NCBI RefSeq assembly: GCF_016583835.1
Contig: NZ_NRRW01000016.1
Span: 1 to 64,000, forward strand
Source: Thiococcus pfennigii
GTDB lineage: Bacteria > Pseudomonadota > Gammaproteobacteria > Chromatiales > Chromatiaceae
Length of the DNA stretch: 64,000 bases
Reading direction: 5' to 3'
A program made the translations under genes and the position numbers. Below are positions 60,198 to 64,000 of the stretch, piece after piece. Every line of letters starts with the position of its first letter. The first letter of the stretch is position 1. The notes under the pieces are model-generated. The model saw only the letters and a list, made by a program, of their open reading frames with translations. It made no database searches and had not been told where the DNA came from.

Positions 60198-60358
60198 CCC
60201 GAGCGCGCCAGCGTTGCTGCTCGACCGCGCCCACGCTGGCGCTGGGTTTCGCGCCGATCCGTCACCCGCACCCCGGCCTCCACCGCCTTGACCATGACTG
60301 AAATCTCGGCCGGCCAGGATGCCTGGCATCCCTGACCCGCGCGGGCACCTTGCGTTGT
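60187..60358. other. Start of the inserted segment
   Basis: Begins with the orphan ATGCCAGTCCT, the first 11 nt of the L,D-transpeptidase gene, then unrelated DNA. An inverted repeat GCGCCAGCGT...ACGCTGGCGC with an 18-nt loop lies at about 60208-60245. The right part contains the truncated palindromic element at 60325-60366. No gene seen. Confidence 0.5.
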
Positions 60359-60366
60359 TCAAGGCC
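60325..60366. repeat. Palindromic element, partial copy 2
   Basis: GGCATCCCTGACCCGCGCGG, then GCACCTTG and TTCAAGG, match the right end of the element at 27335-27484 (GGCATCCTTGCCCCGCGCGG, GCACCTTG, TTCAAGG). The stop codon of the VanZ-like gene lies inside it. Confidence 0.6.
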
Positions 60367-61429
60367 GCGCTGGGCCTGAAGGGCCTGACGAAGCCGGGGA
60401 AGATGCGCTAGCCAGCCCTGCGAAACCGGGTCGCGACGCACTGTCCGTCCTCTGCAAGTCCTCGGGGCAGGCCGACTTGGTCAGTGTCACGTCGTCCAGC
60501 AGGAAGACCTCCCCGCCCCGGTTTCCCGTCAGGAAGAAGATCATTCCCGCGATCGCCGAAAGGTCCATGCTCCGGTCCTTTGGGGCCTGCCGGATCTCGG
60601 CCAGCGGTACGCAGATCTGAGCGGGTTCGGGTCCGATGGGCCAGCGGCCGTTGAAGCGGTCCCCGTAGGCTTGGTTGTGGGTGGCGTCGTGGATGCGAAG
60701 CGTCAGCCGCCGCCGGGTCCCGTCGCCGGTGGCGGCGAGGAAGCGCAGGCTGGCGTAGCCTGTCCAGTCCGGAGGAGGGGCCAGGAAATCCACCCCGGCA
60801 TACCGGGACTGACGCAGCCGCACCTCGAGCACGTAATCGCCCCGGCCGGGCCAGTGGTCGGGCCGGGCGACGACGGACAGCTCCGCCGCCAGTCCGCCGA
60901 GCAGTGCGGTCTGGCCCCTACGTTCGAAATCGGCGAGCACCGGCATCGAGGACGCCCGGGCCGCCGCCACGTAGAGCCACCAGGTCAGCGGAGCGGCGAC
61001 GACAAGGGCAAGCAGGCCGCCGACCGCAAGGATCTCGCGCCGGCGCCGCCGGTCGATGCGACCGTCCCGCCAGGCGAACCATCCGCCGAGTACCAGGAGC
61101 GTCGCGGCCGCGCCGGCCCAGTCGTGGGCGATGTCGGCCAGCGAGGTGTCCTTGCCGGTCAGGTACTGCAGGAACTCGCCGCCGGGTGCGGCCAGCAGCG
61201 CCGCGGTCGCCGAGATCAAGGCGGCGCCCAGCGTGCCGAGGGACGCCCGAGCGAGCAGGAAGAAGACCGCTGTGAAGGCGAGGAACGCCGGGCCGTGCAG
61301 CGAGTTCCGGACCTGCTGGGCGATGTAGCCTTCGCCCCCCAAGGGCAGCAGGTGGCCCGCCAGGAGCAGGCCGACGCCGGCGATGGCGACGATCAGGGGG
61401 CGGGCGGGAGAAAAGGTCCGCTGCTTCAT
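60359..61429 (-). CDS. VanZ-like membrane protein with C-terminal sugar-binding-like domain
   Basis: A 356-aa protein. The N-terminal 180 residues hold about five membrane helices of the VanZ-like type (LIVAIAGVGLLLAGHLLPLG, PAFLAFTAVFFLLARASLG, ALISATAALLAAPGGEFLQY, DTSLADIAHDWAGAAATLLV, VGGLLALVVAAPLTWWLYVA). The acidic GEFLQ and SLADIAHDWAGA are the usual VanZ signatures. The C-terminal 170 residues form a beta-rich, galactose-binding-like (CIA30/CBM-like) domain: VLADFERRG, YAGVDFLAPPPDWTGYASLR, MIFFLTGNRGGEVFLLDDVT. It should face the periplasm. ATG 61429 lacks a good ribosome-binding site. It is the only gene in the segment inserted between spoVR and its downstream neighbour. Substrate unknown; a glycan is likely. 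Confidence 0.8.
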   Translation of the reverse strand: MKQRTFSPARPLIVAIAGVGLLLAGHLLPLGGEGYIAQQVRNSLHGPAFLAFTAVFFLLARASLGTLGAALISATAALLAAPGGEFLQYLTGKDTSLADIAHDWAGAAATLLVLGGWFAWRDGRIDRRRRREILAVGGLLALVVAAPLTWWLYVAAARASSMPVLADFERRGQTALLGGLAAELSVVARPDHWPGRGDYVLEVRLRQSRYAGVDFLAPPPDWTGYASLRFLAATGDGTRRRLTLRIHDATHNQAYGDRFNGRWPIGPEPAQICVPLAEIRQAPKDRSMDLSAIAGMIFFLTGNRGGEVFLLDDVTLTKSACPEDLQRTDSASRPGFAGLASASSPASSGPSGPARP

Positions 61430-61432
61430 CCT

Positions 61433-61672
61433 AAGAGCGGCAGTTGGACGGTGCCCGAGGTGCGCCGCGCGGGGTGTCCGGCAAGGCACCAGGAGGCGCA
61501 CTCGCCAGGCTATTGCAACGACTTGTAACACCGCCGAGCGCCGCGCGCGCCGTGCCTCGGGCGTCGTAGCGGCCTTCACCTCGCTGGTGAGCAGGACTCA
61601 CGTAAAGCATCTTCGCGATTTCAACAACTTGAATCCATGATGAAGCGGTCAACTGCCGTTCTTGGGTCCATG
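61433..61672 (+). repeat. Dispersed repeat, segments A and B (full copy)
   Basis: Segment A (61433-61544) matches 895-1005 on the minus strand; segment B (61561-61672) matches 4824-4934. This is the only copy in the window with both parts. It begins four bases upstream of the VanZ-like start codon on the opposite strand. The shared block CCATGATGAAGCGGTCAAC contains an ATG, but no reading frame continues in either copy. Confidence 0.75.
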
Positions 61673-62163
61673 GATTCGGTGGTTCGGCGCAGGCGCGGCT
61701 GTCGTGGCACCGGGGATCGTCCGCCGGGGCCGTCCCGCGGTCAAGGGAACGGCGGGAGGTCGGGCATTATATTGCAGTGGCGCCTCGGGTCTTATTGGCG
61801 TCGGCACCCGATGTCGATGATGTCCTCGCCGCCAACAGTCAGCGTGCCCCGTTGCGGAGGTCGATTCTCCGCGCCCGAGGAGTCCTGAATGCCTTGCCGG
61901 CCATCCGGTCGGCCGGGGCCGGAAAGACCCAAAGAGATAACGCCTGGTTGGCGAGGTCCGTCCGGCCCGGCGGACGAGTTTCCGGAAGAGGCGCGCCGCC
62001 CTTCTGGAAACGCTCGACGGCCCCCGCACAGCCACTTGCGTTGGTCAGTGCGTGGCCGTAACGCCAGTGGATCGGCTGGAGACGGGCACGATGCCGGTGG
62101 ATTAAGCGAGGCGCGACAGGAAAAGGCGCCGGCCGCGCCGGTTCCCGGTCAGCTCCAGACCGT
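61673..62163. other. Right part of the inserted segment, no gene
   Basis: About 490 bp without a supportable gene. It ends where the second copy of the spoVR 3' end begins. A local AT-rich spot (GGGCATTATATTGCAGTGG, near 61763) is promoter-like but precedes no gene. Confidence 0.45.
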
Positions 62164-62347
62164 TGGGGCGACCGCTCGCTCACGCTGCGCCATACCGGAC
62201 TACAATCAGCGTGCCCTCGCTCGCCGATAATGCCGCCGAGATGCTACGCTACATGCGACGGCTATGGGGCTTCCCGGTCCGCCTCGAGTCCGTCGACGGA
62301 GAGGGTCGGGTCCAGCTCGTGGGGGAGCAGCGCTGAATGCCAGTCCT
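62164..62347 (+). repeat. Direct repeat, right copy (spoVR 3' end plus 11 nt)
   Basis: Partial copy of the spoVR end. The first half is diverged and frame-shifted relative to the functional gene. The last 94 bp are identical and supply the ribosome-binding site (GGGGGAG) and start codon of the L,D-transpeptidase gene. Confidence 0.95.
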
Positions 62348-64000
62348 TCGTCTCGGCGTGCTGTGGCTCGCCGCCTGTCTGTGGTCGGGCCTCGTCCAGG
62401 CCGATGACTTGCTGCGCGCGCGCCTCGCGCCGCTCGACGACGAGCAGGCCGCCGTCGCCGGCGTCACGCTGGCCTCGGGGCCGCTGCTCGCGGACCTCTA
62501 CCGCGCGCGCGACTGGCGCCCCGCCTGGGACGCGGCGCGCCTGGCCGCGCTGCGCCGCCTGCTGCTCGCGAGCCGCGGCGACGGCTTTCATCGCGGCGAC
62601 TTCCACTTCCGCGTCGTCGACGCCATCCTCGGCGGCGGCGGCCTCGAGGCGCTGCCGCCCGAACATCGCGTCGAGGCCGACATCCTGCTGAGCGACAGCC
62701 TGGTGCGCTACCTGCACCACCACCGCTTCGGCAAGGTCGACCCGGTCGCCCTCGACCCGCGCGGGACCCAATTCGAGCCGGCCTCGTCCACGGCCCTGGC
62801 GCAGGCCCTCGTGGCGGCGTTGGCGGCCGATGACCTGGAGGCCTACATCGCCCGGGAGATCCGCTGGCCAGGCTTCTATCGCGACCTGCGCGCGGGGCTC
62901 GAGCACTACCGCGCGATCGCTGCCGCCGGCGGTTGGCCGACGGTGCCCGAGGGGCCGACCCTGCGCCTCGATGCGCAGGATGCGCGGGTCCCGGCGGTCC
63001 GCGCGCGCCTGCTGGCGACCGGGGACTATTCCACCGAGGCGCCCCTCCCCGAGGATCCGCTGGTCTACGACCGCGTGCTGCGCGCCGCCGTCGAGCACTT
63101 TCAGGCCCGCCACGGCCTCGCCGTCGACGGGGTCATCGGGCCGCAGACCCGCGCGGCGATGAACGTCGACGTCGCGCAGCGCATCGACCAGATCCGCGTC
63201 AACCTCGAGCGGATGCGCTGGTTCGCGCACGACCTGCCGGCGGACTTCGTCCTCGTCAACATTCCGGCCTACCGCGTCGACCTCTACCGCGACGGCGCGC
63301 CGCGCTGGAGCACGCGCGCGATCGTCGGGCGCCCGGGGCGCGAGACGCCGGTGTTCCGCGACCGCCTCGCCTACCTGGAGGTCAACCCGACCTGGACAGT
63401 CCCGCCGACCATCCTCGCCGAGGACATCCTGCCCAACATGCGCGTCGACCGGGGCTACCTGGCCGAGCGCGGCCTTCAGGTCGTCGACTACCGAGGCAAC
63501 CGCATTCGGCCCGAGCGGGTCGACTGGGACCAGCCGGCCGCCAGCTTCCCGTACCTGCTGCGTCAGCCGCCGAGCGACGACAACGCCCTCGGGCGGATCA
63601 AGTTCATGTTTCCGAACCAGTTCGCCGTCTACCTGCACGACACGCCGCAGCGCGCCCTGTTCGCGCGCCCGCAGCGTGCCTTGAGCTCCGGCTGCGTGCG
63701 GGTCGAGGACCCGCTGCGCCTCGCCGAACTCCTCCTCGACGACCCGCAGCGCTGGGACCGGGCCGCCTTCGAGGAGATCATCGCCTCCGATCGGACGCGC
63801 GTGGTCCGCCTCGAGCGGCCGCTCGCGGTGCTCCTCGCCTACTGGACCGCCGAGGCCGACGGCGACGGCCAGATCGCGTTCCGCCCGGACATCTATGGGC
63901 GCGACGCGGCCCTCCTCGAGGCCCTCGACGGTGGTCCAGCGCGCCCGCGCCTCGCCCCCCCGGCCGAGGCGCCCGCCGCCGCGGCGCAGACCGTCGATGC
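62337..64000 (+). CDS. L,D-transpeptidase (YcbB/LdtD-like), 3' end outside window
   Basis: Periplasmic peptidoglycan enzyme making 3-3 cross-links. The frame is open from ATG 62337 to the window end (at least 554 codons). A signal peptide (MPVLRLGVLWLAACLWSGLV, cleavage after QA) is followed by the YcbB scaffold domain (PLLADLYRARDWRPAWDAAR). A peptidoglycan-binding domain follows (YDRVLRAAVEHFQARHGLAV, then DGVIGPQTRAAMN). Next is the YkuD catalytic domain: LVNIPAYRVDLYRDG, VGRPGRETPVFRDR, NPTWTVPPTILAEDILP, and the active site HDTPQRALFARPQRALSSGC with the catalytic Cys in SSGCVRVEDP. Its start codon directly follows the stop of the duplicated spoVR end. The C-terminal tail beyond about residue 520 is proline/alanine-rich. 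Confidence 0.92.
   Translation, partial: MPVLRLGVLWLAACLWSGLVQADDLLRARLAPLDDEQAAVAGVTLASGPLLADLYRARDWRPAWDAARLAALRRLLLASRGDGFHRGDFHFRVVDAILGGGGLEALPPEHRVEADILLSDSLVRYLHHHRFGKVDPVALDPRGTQFEPASSTALAQALVAALAADDLEAYIAREIRWPGFYRDLRAGLEHYRAIAAAGGWPTVPEGPTLRLDAQDARVPAVRARLLATGDYSTEAPLPEDPLVYDRVLRAAVEHFQARHGLAVDGVIGPQTRAAMNVDVAQRIDQIRVNLERMRWFAHDLPADFVLVNIPAYRVDLYRDGAPRWSTRAIVGRPGRETPVFRDRLAYLEVNPTWTVPPTILAEDILPNMRVDRGYLAERGLQVVDYRGNRIRPERVDWDQPAASFPYLLRQPPSDDNALGRIKFMFPNQFAVYLHDTPQRALFARPQRALSSGCVRVEDPLRLAELLLDDPQRWDRAAFEEIIASDRTRVVRLERPLAVLLAYWTAEADGDGQIAFRPDIYGRDAALLEALDGGPARPRLAPPAEAPAAAAQTVD

Overview
The window is a high-GC gammaproteobacterial chromosome segment. Gene order and family resemblance (cysS divergent from ppiB-lpxH, pcnB-folK-panB-panC-panD, carA-carB-greA, prkA-yeaH-spoVR) fit a purple sulfur bacterium (Chromatiaceae) or a close relative. 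That placement is an inference, because no photosynthesis, sulfur-oxidation or rRNA gene is present to fix the taxonomy.

Layout. 1-9 kb: moaA, a small secreted protein with a strong terminator, a secreted GDSL hydrolase, a diacylglycerol-kinase-like protein, and the operon glyA-nrdR-ribD. 9-15 kb: an array of 162-bp palindrome-bearing repeats, tex with a DUF2750 gene, an Sfp-like phosphopantetheinyl transferase, a duplicated DUF3096 membrane protein and a secreted protein. 15-20 kb: what looks like a dismantled RecQ/UvrD-type helicase gene (N-terminal exonuclease-like piece, then an unrelated zinc-ribbon gene, then the UvrD-like C-terminal part), lpxH, ppiB, and divergent cysS. 21-28 kb: an accessory island that begins with a second, partial cysS. 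It carries group II intron and IS91 remnants and toxin-antitoxin modules: Xre/RES, VapBC, DUF2281/PemK, and a broken HEPN/MNT pair. A Uma2 nuclease and a hydroxyacid dehydrogenase are also present.

28-38 kb: an AttEFGH-like ABC export operon, carAB behind a recognisable promoter, greA and a DUF2726 protein. 38-45 kb: a three-gene amidoligase/glutamine-amidotransferase/YqaA cluster, a DUF7931-like gene, a 1,223-residue membrane protein of unknown function, and tRNA-Glu(CTC). 45-55 kb: pcnB, folK and panBCD (RNA turnover, folate, pantothenate), then glgA divergent from zwf and pgi (carbon storage and hexose phosphate metabolism). 55-64 kb: the stress operon prkA-yeaH-spoVR, a 2.1-kb insertion with a VanZ-like gene, and an L,D-transpeptidase that runs off the end.

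The most striking structural observation is that two accessory insertions, behind cysS and behind spoVR, are each flanked by direct repeats of the 3' end of the upstream gene. In both cases the neighbouring gene stays intact although foreign DNA has entered. Dispersed noncoding repeats (at 0.9, 4.8 and 61.5 kb, and at 27.4 and 60.3 kb) link the accessory patches. All identifications rest on reading the sequence; no database search was run.
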